The notes under the pieces were generated by a model, which saw nothing but the letters and a program-made list of their open reading frames with translations, was not told where the DNA came from and made no database searches. 64,000 nucleotides of DNA from Gracilimonas sp965227785 (lineage in GTDB: Bacteria; Bacteroidota; Rhodothermia; Balneolales; Balneolaceae): positions 1,550,001-1,614,000 of the forward strand of contig NZ_OZ245785.1 of NCBI RefSeq assembly GCF_965227785.1. Direction: 5' to 3'. Numbering within the stretch: position 1 is the first letter of the stretch; each line of letters begins with the position of its first letter. A program made the position numbers and the translations under genes. Positions 14,718 to 24,978 of this stretch are shown one piece after another.

Positions 14718-17705
14718 TTATTTAGGAATCACAATATTAATAGTGGTTCCATTTTCATTCTTATACTCAACGGTTCCTTTGATTTGAGTAACCAGTGAAT
14801 TGATGAGAGTAAGTCCAAGTGAGGACAATTTTGAGTTTAAAAGATCTTCAGGAATACCAAGCCCATCATCCTTTACTACCAGATTGTATTTATCCTCATT
14901 TATCGACTTGAATAGAACTTTAATATTCCCCTTGTCTTTTTCTTTAAATGCATGTTCATAGCAATTGCACAATGCCTCATTTAAAATGAGACCACAGGGT
15001 ATGGCAGCATTCACACTAATGCTACCTTCTTCAATATCCAGGTCAATATTTATCTTTTTGTCATCTCCTTTAAGTGAATTAGCAACTTTACGTACTAAAT
15101 CTTCCGCAAATGACTTAAAGTCAATTCTTGAAAGATTTTTGTTCTGATACAACTTTTCATGTATAGATGACATCGTTTGTATGCGAAGCTTGCTGTTTTC
15201 CAGAGCTAATTTTGCACGCCCATCCTTCATCTTCCAGCTTTGTAAATCCAGTAAACCGGAGACTACAGCCATATTGTTTTTGACCCTGTGATGGACTTCC
15301 TTAAGAAGTACTTCTTTTTCAGAAAGAGCCTCTTGCAAACCTGCGGTTTTTTCATCCACGAGTTCTTTTAGCTTTCGCTTTTCAACCTCATTGACATACA
15401 ATTGTACATAGAAGAAAATTATTCCTCCTGTAAGAATCATACAAAGCAGGATAAACCATCCGCTTAGCCAAAAGGGCTTAGCTATTTCTATCTTGATAGA
15501 GGCATGCTCCCCCCAGTCAGACGTCGTTGACTTCGACATAACCTCAAATGTATATTCTCCCTGACTCAGGTTTGTATACACAGCTTCTCTTTTATCGTAT
15601 CCGGAATTCCATTTTTCTTCAAACCCGTTCAACTTATACCGATAGAAGATTCGATGAGGGTCTTTATAGTTTACAGCCCCATACTCAATTTCAATATTAT
15701 TCTGGTTGTGTTTTAGCTTAAGTACTTCGAAATCACCATTTCTCTCCGTTTGATCATAAACTTTTTGTTCGTTTACGAAAACCTTTCTTATGAATGTTGG
15801 CGGAACTTTTCGATGAATAGAAGTTGGTGATTTTTCGAATTTGTATTGTAACAAACCATTTGAAGCCGTTCCAAACCAAAGGGTTCCGTCATCTGCAGCT
15901 AAGGCGGCTGCCCCGTTGAATTCTAATCCCTTTCCATATTCCTGAAGAGCAAAGTGCACTTTATTCATATCTCCGCTCTTATACCAATGTTCTACATCAT
16001 AATAATTAAGACCTCCATTGGTACCCTGCCAAAGGCCGCCCCGGCTATCTAAAGTCAGTGATATGGTTTCCGATAAAAAGATCTCGTCTGTTTCAAAAAC
16101 TTCGATTTTTACCGAAGCACTATCTTTTCCAAAATCCTTTATAACTGAAAGACCTTTATTAGTACCGATCCAGATATTCCCTCTGAAATCTTCTTTTATT
16201 TCATATACACTGGAACCTTTCAAGCCTTCTTCTTCCGTGTAGTACACAAATTCTTCGCCATCAAGAACGGCAAGTCCTCCTTCAGTTCCCAACCACAAAT
16301 TCCCTTTACTGTCTTTATAAATCAGGTTGATGAATGATTGCCAGTATTCATCACTTGGGTCAAGAACCTCAAGATTACCGGCTTTGTATTTAATCAAAGA
16401 TTGATCGGTTCCTATCCAAATATCACCATTCTCCTCCACCATGATATCATTGATGTAATAATCCATCAACTGTTCATTCATGGATGAACGAAAAAACCTT
16501 TCTCCGTCAAATTCCAAAATCCAGTAGTTATAGGTTAGTAATAACAGGTTTCCGTTAGGCAACTGTTCAATATCCCAAATTTCATCTTCATCAAATATTT
16601 CTTTGGGCACTTCATGAGTGTTAAATGTTCCATTTTTATAACTACCCAGCCCACCTTCTTTCCCAAACCAAATTACCTCCTCCTCATCTTGGAATAGGCT
16701 AAAAATTGCATCCGAATAAACACCGGTATCGCTATTAAAAAACCTGAATTGCTTGTCTTTAAAAATACTAACCCCATTTCCATCAGTTGCCACCCAAATG
16801 GTACCATCCTCTGCTTTAATCAGGCGATAGATATAATTACTGCTTAAGCCATTCTTTTTTGTGATGTGAGTATAATCCTCTCCATCAAACCAGTATACCC
16901 CTTTCCGTTCGGTTCCTATCCAGATCACACCATCAGCATCTTCAGCAATATTGTATATATACCCTAGTTCCTGACCATTAATTTCTGTAATGGTAGTCAA
17001 CTCATCTTGTGGACTTATAAGCGTTATACCTGAACTGGTGGGAATCCAAATCGTATTATCAGAAGCCTCAAAAGCCTGATATGCAGTCTCACCGCTTAAC
17101 CCGTCTTCTTTTTTCCAGGACTTGAAAACACCTTGTTCTTCTTTATAAACAGCCACCCCATTCATCGTAGCAATCCAGGTCTCGTTTTCTCTAAGAAATT
17201 GAATATCCCAAACCTGATTACTTGGAAGCCCGGATTCGATTGTTATCCTTTTAAAGGACGAGCCATCCCATACCATCACTCCGTTAGCATCGGTACCAAA
17301 CCATATTTCTTTACTTGGTGATTCAATCACATAATTTATCAACATGGTATCCAACACCGAAAAGGCAGGATCATACGTAACAGAATCTCCCTCGAAGAAT
17401 CCAACCCCTCCTGTTTCAGTTGACACCCAAAATCGTTCTTCTGAATCTTTATAGATATCGTAAATAACTTCATCTCTGAGTCCATGACCTTTGTCATAAG
17501 TTTCAAACTCGAAGCCATCAAATTTCACCAAGCCATAGGCTGTTGCAAACCAAGCCAATCCATTGTCATTTAACAGAACATCATATACCTGACTTGATGG
17601 GAGTCCGTCGTTTACTGAGTAGGTCTTTATATTATATTTTTGTGCATTGGCAGTAGAAAACCAAAGAGCAAAAAACCCGAATAAAATGATCCGTCTGATA
17701 TTCAA
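14718..17705 (-). CDS. Two-component sensor: reg_prop beta-propellers, Y_Y_Y domain, HisKA_2 kinase
   Basis: The 995-residue protein has a signal peptide (1-21) and more than a dozen two-component-regulator propeller repeats with W-x-G-T and D-x-x-G-x-x-W motifs (about 25-640). A Y_Y_Y domain follows (about 675-740, YRYKLNGFEEKW), then a membrane segment (about 747-768) and a coiled coil. The cytoplasmic kinase has a HisKA_2 box, EVHHRVKNN (803-811), and an ATPase domain with N-box NEALCNCYEHAF and DDGLGIP. The large periplasmic sensor probably detects a polymer or its breakdown product. No response regulator lies beside it, so its partner is encoded elsewhere. Confidence 0.92.
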   Translation of the reverse strand: MNIRRIILFGFFALWFSTANAQKYNIKTYSVNDGLPSSQVYDVLLNDNGLAWFATAYGLVKFDGFEFETYDKGHGLRDEVIYDIYKDSEERFWVSTETGGVGFFEGDSVTYDPAFSVLDTMLINYVIESPSKEIWFGTDANGVMVWDGSSFKRITIESGLPSNQVWDIQFLRENETWIATMNGVAVYKEEQGVFKSWKKEDGLSGETAYQAFEASDNTIWIPTSSGITLISPQDELTTITEINGQELGYIYNIAEDADGVIWIGTERKGVYWFDGEDYTHITKKNGLSSNYIYRLIKAEDGTIWVATDGNGVSIFKDKQFRFFNSDTGVYSDAIFSLFQDEEEVIWFGKEGGLGSYKNGTFNTHEVPKEIFDEDEIWDIEQLPNGNLLLLTYNYWILEFDGERFFRSSMNEQLMDYYINDIMVEENGDIWIGTDQSLIKYKAGNLEVLDPSDEYWQSFINLIYKDSKGNLWLGTEGGLAVLDGEEFVYYTEEEGLKGSSVYEIKEDFRGNIWIGTNKGLSVIKDFGKDSASVKIEVFETDEIFLSETISLTLDSRGGLWQGTNGGLNYYDVEHWYKSGDMNKVHFALQEYGKGLEFNGAAALAADDGTLWFGTASNGLLQYKFEKSPTSIHRKVPPTFIRKVFVNEQKVYDQTERNGDFEVLKLKHNQNNIEIEYGAVNYKDPHRIFYRYKLNGFEEKWNSGYDKREAVYTNLSQGEYTFEVMSKSTTSDWGEHASIKIEIAKPFWLSGWFILLCMILTGGIIFFYVQLYVNEVEKRKLKELVDEKTAGLQEALSEKEVLLKEVHHRVKNNMAVVSGLLDLQSWKMKDGRAKLALENSKLRIQTMSSIHEKLYQNKNLSRIDFKSFAEDLVRKVANSLKGDDKKINIDLDIEEGSISVNAAIPCGLILNEALCNCYEHAFKEKDKGNIKVLFKSINEDKYNLVVKDDGLGIPEDLLNSKLSSLGLTLINSLVTQIKGTVEYKNENGTTINIVIPK

Positions 17706-17862
17706 TTTTCTTTCTTAGCTAAAACCTGAACCTGCCAAATATTATGAATTTATCTGTATAACTACATTAATAATCTGTAAGAAAACAACTCAAGCAATGG
17801 CATTCCAATTTTAACTCATAATTTGGTATTATCGGCACAATCAATCTATTGCTGAATTACTT

Positions 17863-20800
17863 ATGAAATACTTAGCCTGCATACTTTCTTCTTTTATACT
17901 ATTCTCAACAACTCATGCCCAGGATAAATGGGATGTAACCAATCCCCCGCTCGGCGACTCCACACATGTATCCTTCACCACCAATGAGGGGACCTGGATG
18001 AACCTGGATGTAAGTCCGGATGGACAAGAAATTGTATTCGATTTATTGGGCGACATCTACATCATGTCAGTGAATGGTGGTGATGCCACACTGCTTAGAG
18101 GTGGCCATGCTTATGAGATACAACCACGGTTCAGTCCCGATGGCATGCACATCTCCTTTACCAGCGATGCAGGTGGAGGTGATAACATTTGGGTGATGGA
18201 CCTGGACGGGAAAAATGCACGTCAGGTGACTAACGAAAGCTTCCGGTTACTAAACAACGCAGTTTGGACTCCGGACGGTGAGTACATCATTGCCAAGAAA
18301 CACTTTTCCTCTACCCGTTCTTTAGGTGCAGGTGAAATCTGGATGTATCACAAATCAGGCGGAAGTGGAATTCAACTGGTAGAAAAAGCCAATGCTCAGC
18401 AGGACATTGGCGAGCCATGGGTCTCCCCCGATGGCCGCTATGTGTACTATAGCCAGGATGTTTATCCCGGAGGATTTTTCCAATACAACAAAGACCCGAA
18501 CAGTCAGATTTACCAAATTAAGCGATATGACCGGGAAGAAGGTGAAATTGAAACCGTTACCGGAGGAAATGGGGGCGCCATCAGGCCACAAATTTCACCG
18601 GATGGCGAAAAGCTCGCTTTTGTTCGCCGTGTTCGAACCAAATCTGTGCTGTACTTGAGAGATTTAGACACCGGAAGAGAATACCCGGTTTATGACAACC
18701 TTAGTAAGGATATGCAGGAAGCCTGGGCTATTTTCGGTCCTTATGCCAGCTTCAATTGGCTGCCTGATAACCGGCATATCATTATCTGGGCGAACGGTAA
18801 AATCAACAAAGTGGATACCCAGACCGGCGAATCAGAGATTATTCCTTTCGAGGTTGAATCATCACATAATATTGTGGACGCCGTAAGATTTAAACAAGAT
18901 GTAGCCCCTGATCAATTCAGAGTAAAAGCCGTTCGGCAGCTGGTTACCTCTCCTGACGGACGCACACTGGTTTGGAGTGCAGCCGGCTACCTTTGGACTA
19001 AGTTACTCCCCGATGGCACACCCCGTCGTGTAACCAATTCAACGGATTTTGAGTTTGAACCCTCCTTTTCTCCCGATGGAAAATCCATTACTTATGTTTC
19101 CTGGAGTGATGAAAATATGGGAGCTGTAAATGTGGTGCAGTTAAGTTCAGGGCAGCGAGCTTCCACGCCCACAAAGGTAACTTCTGAAAAGGGCATTTAT
19201 CGTGAGCCACGATTTTCACCAAACGGAAACACCATTGTATTTCGCAAAGAAAGCGGAAACGGACAGCAGGGTTTTGTACATACATTGACCCCGGGAATCT
19301 ATACCATCCCTGCTCGGGGAGGTTCTGAAACGATGATTACCGATGAGGGTGCCAAGCCCCGCTTCAACGCCAACGGAGATCGAATATATTATCAGACCGG
19401 CGGATATATCTTTGGTGCCATTAACAAATCATACAAAAGCGTGAATCTACGGGGCGAAGATGAACAAACTCACTTTACCTCCAGCTACGGGCACGAGTTT
19501 GTTCCAAGTCCGGATGGAGAATGGATGGCTTTTTCTAACCTGCATAAAGTGTACATCGCTCCCATCCCAAAAACAGGCAAAACCATTGAGCTGGAACCAA
19601 ATACAAAATCAGTTCCCGTAAATCAGGTTTCTTCCGAGGCAGGGTATCACATGCATTGGTCGGCACAAAGTGACAAGCTGCACTGGACTCTTGGTGAAGA
19701 GTATTTCACCGTAGACCTCAAAGACACCTTTTCTTTCGTGGAAGGTGCTCCTGACTCACTTCCTGAACCCCCAAGTACCGGTAAAAAATTAGAGCTTGAT
19801 CTAGAAACTTATGTCCCTGAAGGCTCCATTGCTTTTACCAATGCACGTATTATTACTATGCAGGGAGACACGGTTCTTGATAATGCCACCATATTGGTAG
19901 AAGGCAACCGAATTGCCGCAATGGGAACCGATATTCAAATTCCCTCTTCCGCAAAAGTAATTGATGCTACCGGAAAAACCATCATGCCCGGTATTGTTGA
20001 TGTACATGCCCACGCCGGAAACTTCAGATTGGGAGTTAGTCCGCAACAGCAATGGGAGTACTTCGCCAACCTGGCTTACGGGGTTACAACCATTCACGAT
20101 CCCTCGTCAAATTCTGAGATGATTTTCTCTCATTCTGAAGCTGTTAAAGCCGGCCATATGGTTGGACCACGTGTATATTCGACCGGCGTGATTTTATACG
20201 GTGCTGACGGATCCATCAAAACGGAAATTAACAGTTATGAAGATGCTCTCTTTGCGCTGGAAAGAACCAAAGCCTGGGGAGCCTTTTCTGTGAAGAGCTA
20301 CAATCAACCACGCAGAAATCAGCGACAGCAAGTCATAAAAGCTGCTCAGGAACTGGAAATGATGGTAATGCCGGAAGGAGGATCTACCTTCACCCACAAC
20401 ATGAGTATGATCCTGGATGGACACACCGGAATTGAACATAACATCCCGGTAGCTCCACTTTATAATGATGTAATTCAGCTTTGGGCTGCCAGCGAAACCG
20501 GCTATACCCCCACCCATGTAGTGAATTATGGTAGTAAAAGTGGTGAATATTATTTCTATCAGAAGAGTAACGTGTGGGAAAATGAGAAGCTGCTTACGTT
20601 TACCCCTCGAGGTGTAATTGATCCTCGTTCCCGCCATCGCACCATGATTCCTGACGAAGAATACGAAAACGGACATATTCTGACGGCTGAATCTGACAAA
20701 CTACTGGCTGATGCCGGAGTTAAGGTTAACCTCGGAGCCCATGGTCAGCTTCAGGGACTGGGTGCTCATTGGGAGCTCTGGATGTTTGAGCAGGGCGGAA

Positions 20801-21135
20801 TGTCCAACATGGAGGCTCTCAGGGTTGCTACATTAAACGGAGCTCATTATCTCGGAATGGATCATGAAATCGGTTCTCTTAAAGTTGGGAAACTGGCGGA
20901 CCTGATCGTTCTCGATGAAAATCCGCTGGAAGATATCCGTAATACGAATTCGGTTTCTTACACCATGGTAAACGGCCGTTTATTTGATGCCGCTACCATG
21001 AATGAGGTTGGTAATCAGCCCAAAGAGCGCCTTCCATTCTGGTGGGAGCGTGATGGCTATCGTGATGAGTTTGACTGGCACGCCATCACTCTTGAAGCAG
21101 CTGGATTGCAGTGTACATGTTTTGGGAGTCACTAA
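17863..21135 (+). CDS. Secreted amidohydrolase with N-terminal PD40/TolB-like propeller
   Basis: This 1090-residue exported protein has a signal peptide (1-19, ending THAQ), then PD40 beta-propeller repeats with S-P-D-G signatures (about 45-600). An imidazolonepropionase-like amidohydrolase domain covers about 645-1060. Metal-binding motifs include VDVHAHAG near residue 713 and HNMSMILDGHTGIEHN near 845-860, and the C-terminal GxLxxGKLADLIVLDENPLEDI is the family hallmark. Such fusions are common secreted hydrolases in Bacteroidota and relatives, acting on peptides or cyclic amides; the substrate is unknown. It is divergent from the propeller kinase, with 157 bases between. Confidence 0.9.
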   Translation: MKYLACILSSFILFSTTHAQDKWDVTNPPLGDSTHVSFTTNEGTWMNLDVSPDGQEIVFDLLGDIYIMSVNGGDATLLRGGHAYEIQPRFSPDGMHISFTSDAGGGDNIWVMDLDGKNARQVTNESFRLLNNAVWTPDGEYIIAKKHFSSTRSLGAGEIWMYHKSGGSGIQLVEKANAQQDIGEPWVSPDGRYVYYSQDVYPGGFFQYNKDPNSQIYQIKRYDREEGEIETVTGGNGGAIRPQISPDGEKLAFVRRVRTKSVLYLRDLDTGREYPVYDNLSKDMQEAWAIFGPYASFNWLPDNRHIIIWANGKINKVDTQTGESEIIPFEVESSHNIVDAVRFKQDVAPDQFRVKAVRQLVTSPDGRTLVWSAAGYLWTKLLPDGTPRRVTNSTDFEFEPSFSPDGKSITYVSWSDENMGAVNVVQLSSGQRASTPTKVTSEKGIYREPRFSPNGNTIVFRKESGNGQQGFVHTLTPGIYTIPARGGSETMITDEGAKPRFNANGDRIYYQTGGYIFGAINKSYKSVNLRGEDEQTHFTSSYGHEFVPSPDGEWMAFSNLHKVYIAPIPKTGKTIELEPNTKSVPVNQVSSEAGYHMHWSAQSDKLHWTLGEEYFTVDLKDTFSFVEGAPDSLPEPPSTGKKLELDLETYVPEGSIAFTNARIITMQGDTVLDNATILVEGNRIAAMGTDIQIPSSAKVIDATGKTIMPGIVDVHAHAGNFRLGVSPQQQWEYFANLAYGVTTIHDPSSNSEMIFSHSEAVKAGHMVGPRVYSTGVILYGADGSIKTEINSYEDALFALERTKAWGAFSVKSYNQPRRNQRQQVIKAAQELEMMVMPEGGSTFTHNMSMILDGHTGIEHNIPVAPLYNDVIQLWAASETGYTPTHVVNYGSKSGEYYFYQKSNVWENEKLLTFTPRGVIDPRSRHRTMIPDEEYENGHILTAESDKLLADAGVKVNLGAHGQLQGLGAHWELWMFEQGGMSNMEALRVATLNGAHYLGMDHEIGSLKVGKLADLIVLDENPLEDIRNTNSVSYTMVNGRLFDAATMNEVGNQPKERLPFWWERDGYRDEFDWHAITLEAAGLQCTCFGSH

Positions 21136-21196
21136 ATCCGGTGCTGATGCTGAGCGTCCTTCAACCGGATCTTTGTATTAAATGAACAAACCTACT

Positions 21197-21230
21197 GGCT
21201 CTGATGCTCTGCGTCGGAGCCTTTTATTTT
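21197..21230 (+). terminator. Intrinsic terminator after the amidohydrolase gene
   Basis: The stem GGCTCTGA (21197-21204) pairs with TCGGAGCC (21214-21221, one G-T pair) across loop TGCTCTGCG. TTTTATTTT follows. A near-identical terminator is at 63021. The next gene starts only 8 bases beyond the T-tract. Confidence 0.75.
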
Positions 21231-21237
21231 ATTGAAT

Positions 21238-21942
21238 ATGAATCACCAAAACCTCCTCAAAGAACTAAAAAAATACGCCGATCCTGAAAAAGCCAAGCAC
21301 TCCACACGGTTCTTTAAATCAGGGCCCGGAGAATATGGAGAAGGCGATGAATTTTGGGGTGTCAAAGTTCCTGATCAGCGCAAAGTAGCAAAAAAGTATC
21401 GGGAGCTTTCCGGGTCAGAAATTGAAAAATTGCTTCATCATAAAATTCATGAAGTCCGACTTACTGCTGCCATGCTGATGGTATATAAGGTTGAAAAAGG
21501 CGGTGAGGAAGAGCTCGAACAAATGACAAAGGTGTACCTTAATAATCTCGCCGGATTCAATAATTGGGACATCATCGACAGTTCGTGTCACAAAATTCTT
21601 GGACCTTTTTTAGAAGATAAAGACCGAAGTTTATTACATGACTTCGCCCGATCCGGCGATCTCTGGAAAAAGCGCATTGCCATGATTACCTGTTATCATT
21701 TTATCAGGCAGAATGATTTTGACGATACGCTGAACATCGCCGAAATATTAGTGAATGATGATCACGACCTGATCCAAAAAGCTGTTGGATGGATGCTACG
21801 GGAAATTGGTAATCGTAACCTTGAAACAGAAGAAGAGTTTTTAAAGATACACTATCAGAACATGCCCCGGACTATGCTGAGATACGCGATTGAGAAATTC
21901 GATGAGCCACAGCGGTTGAGGTATTTACATGGTGAGATTTAG
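21238..21942 (+). CDS. AlkD-like DNA alkylation repair protein
   Basis: This 234-residue all-helical HEAT-like-repeat protein matches the AlkC/AlkD DNA glycosylase family: ARFFKSGPGEYGEGDEFWGVKVPDQRKVAKKY-type N terminus, NNLAGFNNWDIIDSSCHKILG (about 105-125) and IQKAVGWMLREIGNR (about 182-196). The WDIID segment holds the Trp and Asp used by AlkD to process bulky or cationic alkylated bases without base flipping. The ATG at 21238 is chosen over a TTG two codons upstream. It lies alone between a terminator and a convergent kinase gene. Confidence 0.9.
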   Translation: MNHQNLLKELKKYADPEKAKHSTRFFKSGPGEYGEGDEFWGVKVPDQRKVAKKYRELSGSEIEKLLHHKIHEVRLTAAMLMVYKVEKGGEEELEQMTKVYLNNLAGFNNWDIIDSSCHKILGPFLEDKDRSLLHDFARSGDLWKKRIAMITCYHFIRQNDFDDTLNIAEILVNDDHDLIQKAVGWMLREIGNRNLETEEEFLKIHYQNMPRTMLRYAIEKFDEPQRLRYLHGEI

Positions 21943-21974
21943 TGGGGAATTAATTGGAAAGGTTTGGTATTTGG

Positions 21975-23339
21975 CTAAAACCGTAACGTAAAAGTTGAAC
22001 CTTTTCCGGGTTCGGTATTTAACAAGAGGCTGCCGCCGTGAAGTCTCATTATTTGACGGGAAAGACTTAGCCCAATCCCTGAACCCTTACTCTTGCCGTT
22101 ACTGCCCACAGTATAAAACGGAATGAATATCTTCTCCTTCATGGCTTTTTTCACCCCGGGACCATTATCCTGAATTTGGATTATCACCTTACCGGATTCC
22201 TCAATACCTCCTTTCATCAAAATCTCTCCGGCTTCCTGATCCGCTAATACACGAGTTGCATTCTTAACAAGGTTGATGAGAATCTGATCAACCAGGTGCG
22301 GGTCTGCCGTAAGCTCGAGGCTTTCCGGATCTACCTCAACCTTAATCTCAATTCCTTCTTTGGCAGCTTCCGTTTTCATCAGGCTGGCGGTTCTGTTCAG
22401 TGCTTCTTTAACTTTGAACAGCTCATAACTTGGTTCCGGAATCTGGGTGAAATCACGATAGGAGTTTACAAAACGCATTAAGCCCTGGCTTCGGTTGCTG
22501 ATCGTATTCAATGCGTCGGTAACATCCGCTATGGTTTCCTGATTTAGCTCAACAGACTCCTCGTTCGTAACCATGTTCTCTTCCAGTAACATTTTTACCG
22601 TCCCTGAAAGTGATGAAATAGGAGTAATGGAGTTCATGATCTCATGGGCTAAAACCTGAGTTAAGTTTTGCCAGGCTTCCATCTCCTTTTCCTCCAGCTC
22701 TGTGTGAATATTCTGAAAGGAAACCAGTTTATACGCGTCATCCCTCATCCTGAACTCGGTTGCATACATGGCCAGCTGTAGCGTTTCGTTTTGGATGGTC
22801 ACTCGAATCAGGCTTCGATTCCCGCCCTTCTGTTTTTTTACCGTTTCATATAAAGACTCAGAAATAGTTTTCAGGGAATCCAGCGTTCGCAGCGTTGCCA
22901 CTTTAAATAGCCTTTTGGCTGCCGTATTCAGTAAAACAACTTCCCCCTTTCCGTTAAAACAAATCAGCCCGATACCGATATGCTGAACCACCGTTTCCAG
23001 GTAACGAATGCTTTCTTCTTTTTTACCGCGCTCTTCTTTGAACTTGTCTATGACTTCGCTGAAGGCTGTATTCAAGTCATCAAAATTACTGCCCAAGCCG
23101 TGGTTTCTGAATGCCCCCGTGAAATCCGAATACCGGATAGCTTCCAGAAAACGGGTAAGCAGAATATTTGTTCGTTCCAGATATTTTATGAGTGCTATAA
23201 CCTGCCCAACGATGATAGCCCCTAATATCACCATACTCACGTAATATTGCGTTTCGAGCACTAAATAACACACCAGCAGCAAGGTTGCGACCAGCATCAA
23301 AATGCGCAATATGATTCCAAATCGGAAGCTTTTAATCAT
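21975..23339 (-). CDS. NtrY-like sensor histidine kinase
   Basis: The 454-residue kinase has two membrane helices (about 10-28 and 34-50) with almost no periplasmic loop. A HAMP/linker and a PAS-like domain follow (about 110-215, VVQHIGIGLICFNGKGEVVLLN), then HisKA with His232 in AHEIMNSITP and a HATPase domain with DNGPGV and GSGIGLSLSRQI. The short loops suggest sensing within the membrane or cytoplasm. It is encoded directly downstream of an NtrC-type regulator, which is its likely partner; a 93-base spacer with a hairpin separates them. Confidence 0.92.
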   Translation of the reverse strand: MIKSFRFGIILRILMLVATLLLVCYLVLETQYYVSMVILGAIIVGQVIALIKYLERTNILLTRFLEAIRYSDFTGAFRNHGLGSNFDDLNTAFSEVIDKFKEERGKKEESIRYLETVVQHIGIGLICFNGKGEVVLLNTAAKRLFKVATLRTLDSLKTISESLYETVKKQKGGNRSLIRVTIQNETLQLAMYATEFRMRDDAYKLVSFQNIHTELEEKEMEAWQNLTQVLAHEIMNSITPISSLSGTVKMLLEENMVTNEESVELNQETIADVTDALNTISNRSQGLMRFVNSYRDFTQIPEPSYELFKVKEALNRTASLMKTEAAKEGIEIKVEVDPESLELTADPHLVDQILINLVKNATRVLADQEAGEILMKGGIEESGKVIIQIQDNGPGVKKAMKEKIFIPFYTVGSNGKSKGSGIGLSLSRQIMRLHGGSLLLNTEPGKGSTFTLRF

Positions 23340-23370
23340 GATATTAAACCATTTACATTTTCTGGCTATC

Positions 23371-23434
23371 AGCTTTCAGGCTTCAGCTTACAGAATAATC
23401 CTCTCTGTAAGCTGAGTACTGACGACTGAAAGCT
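23371..23434. repeat. Intergenic hairpin, CAGCTTTCAG family (kinase-regulator junction)
   Basis: Outer arms AGCTTTCAG/CTGAAAGCT (23371-23379 with 23426-23434) and inner arms CAGCTTACAG/CTGTAAGCTG (23384-23393 with 23405-23414) are perfect. The hairpin touches the stop codon of the sigma-54 activator gene. The same words recur between the permease genes. Confidence 0.72.
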
Positions 23435-24806
23435 ACAATCCATACTTCTCCAGCCTGCGATATAGCGACGCCCGTGTCAGGCCCAACTCTTCGGCAGCGT
23501 GCGATATATTACCGCTGTGCTTGTCCATTGCTTTTCGGATCACCGTCTTTTCAACTTCTTCCAGATTTAATCCGGATACCGGTAGCTTGTGATCATTGCC
23601 AGAAACAGAAGTCAACAGAAAGTCTCCTTTCTGTAATTGTTCTTCATCCGTCATTATAACGGCACGCTCTACGGCATGCTCCAGCTCACGAATATTGCCT
23701 GGCCAGTGATACTCTTTCAGGTGATTTAGGGCCTGATCAGTAATTCCTCTGATTTCCTTTTTGTACTTGGTTCGGTACTGTTTCAAAAAATGCTCAGCCA
23801 GCAAAGGGATGTCTTCTGTGCGTTCACGAAGTGGTGGAAGCTTAATCTCAATGGTATTGATACGGTAAAGCAGGTCCTGACGAAATTCCTGCTTTTCCAC
23901 CATCTCGCCCAGACTTTCATTAGTTGCACAGATCAGGCGAATATCAATCTTCGTGGTTTTGTTGGAGCCGATTCTTCGGATCTCATGCGTTTGTAAAGCA
24001 GATAAAAGTTTAGGCTGAAGCTGAAGCGGAATGTTTCCGACTTCATCCAAAAAAAGCGTTCCTGCGTGAGCAATTTCAAATCGGCCCGCTCGCGATTCTT
24101 TGGCATCGGTGAAAGCTCCTTTCTCGTGACCAAACAATTCACTTTCGAACAGGCTTTCGGGCAAGGCTCCCATGTCAACGGTTATAAAGGCATTCTCACT
24201 TCGATTCGAACGGCGGTGAAGTGCCCGAGCCACCAATTCTTTTCCGGTTCCGTTCTCGCCGGTAATCAAAACATTGGCATCGGTTTTTGCCACTTTCTCA
24301 ATGGTTTGAAACACCTGCTCCATCGCCCGGCTTTTCCCGATGATATTCTGATACGGCTGCTCCATATCTGCTTTCAACGCTGCATTTTGCGTACGGAGTT
24401 TTTGGGAGTCTCTTTTTGACTGACTCAGATTCATAGCCGAGGTTACGGTAGCAAGCAGCTTTTCGTTTTGCCAGGGTTTTAGTACAAAATCCGATGCGCC
24501 GGTTTTCACGGCCTGAACCGCTTTTTCAACATCTCCGTAAGCTGTTATCAACACAACCGCCATGGCCGGGTCTATTTCCAGGATTTTCTCCAGCCAGTAG
24601 AAACCCTCTTCCCCACTGCTCACATCCTCATGGAAGTTCATATCCAAAAGGATGGCATCGTAATCATATTCTTTCATCAGCGCAGGTATCAGTTTTGGAT
24701 TGCTCTCCACATCCACTTTCTCAACATGCTGCTTTAAGTACAAACGTGCCGCATTCAGCACATCGGTATCATCATCAACAACAAGTATTCGACCGGTTTT
24801 TTTCAT
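23433..24806 (-). CDS. NtrC-family sigma-54-dependent response regulator
   Basis: The 457-residue regulator has a receiver domain with phospho-acceptor Asp55 (AILLDMNF) and an AAA+ activation domain (about 153-385) with Walker A GENGTGKE (183-190), sigma-54 contact loop GAFTDA (230-235, Asp instead of the common second Gly) and Walker B LFLDE (251-255). A Fis-type HTH lies at about 418-457 (SHAAEELGLTRASLYRRLEKYGL). Its gene is divergent from the MacA-like adaptor gene. Four copies of a dyad site at fixed distance from sigma-54-like promoters in this window are its likely targets. Confidence 0.95.
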   Translation of the reverse strand: MKKTGRILVVDDDTDVLNAARLYLKQHVEKVDVESNPKLIPALMKEYDYDAILLDMNFHEDVSSGEEGFYWLEKILEIDPAMAVVLITAYGDVEKAVQAVKTGASDFVLKPWQNEKLLATVTSAMNLSQSKRDSQKLRTQNAALKADMEQPYQNIIGKSRAMEQVFQTIEKVAKTDANVLITGENGTGKELVARALHRRSNRSENAFITVDMGALPESLFESELFGHEKGAFTDAKESRAGRFEIAHAGTLFLDEVGNIPLQLQPKLLSALQTHEIRRIGSNKTTKIDIRLICATNESLGEMVEKQEFRQDLLYRINTIEIKLPPLRERTEDIPLLAEHFLKQYRTKYKKEIRGITDQALNHLKEYHWPGNIRELEHAVERAVIMTDEEQLQKGDFLLTSVSGNDHKLPVSGLNLEEVEKTVIRKAMDKHSGNISHAAEELGLTRASLYRRLEKYGL

Positions 24807-24831
24807 TTAATTTATGTGTTTACGTATCAAT

Positions 24832-24903
24832 GTGTTGAAGTGTTAAAGTATCTATGTGTTCAGGAACCATATAAAACACTTTAACACATATGCACTTCAA
24901 CAC
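24832..24903. repeat. Intergenic hairpin, GTGTTAA/ACGTGTTTACG family
   Basis: Outer arms GTGTTGAAGTG (24832-24842) and CACTTCAACAC (24893-24903) are perfect over 11 bases. Inner arms TGTTAAAGT and ACTTTAACA (24841-24849, 24878-24886) are perfect over 9. It lies upstream of the sigma-54 activator gene. Confidence 0.7.
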
Positions 24904-24978
24904 TTGTAAGCCAATACCATACCACTTGTAACATTTATCCTTTGAGATAGTCTAATCCTCGTAATCCCGCAATCAAAG

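Noticed and set aside
17821..17850. TTGGTATTATCGGCAC as a sigma-54 promoter for the amidohydrolase gene
   Set aside because: The spacing to the second element is wrong and no dyad site is upstream.
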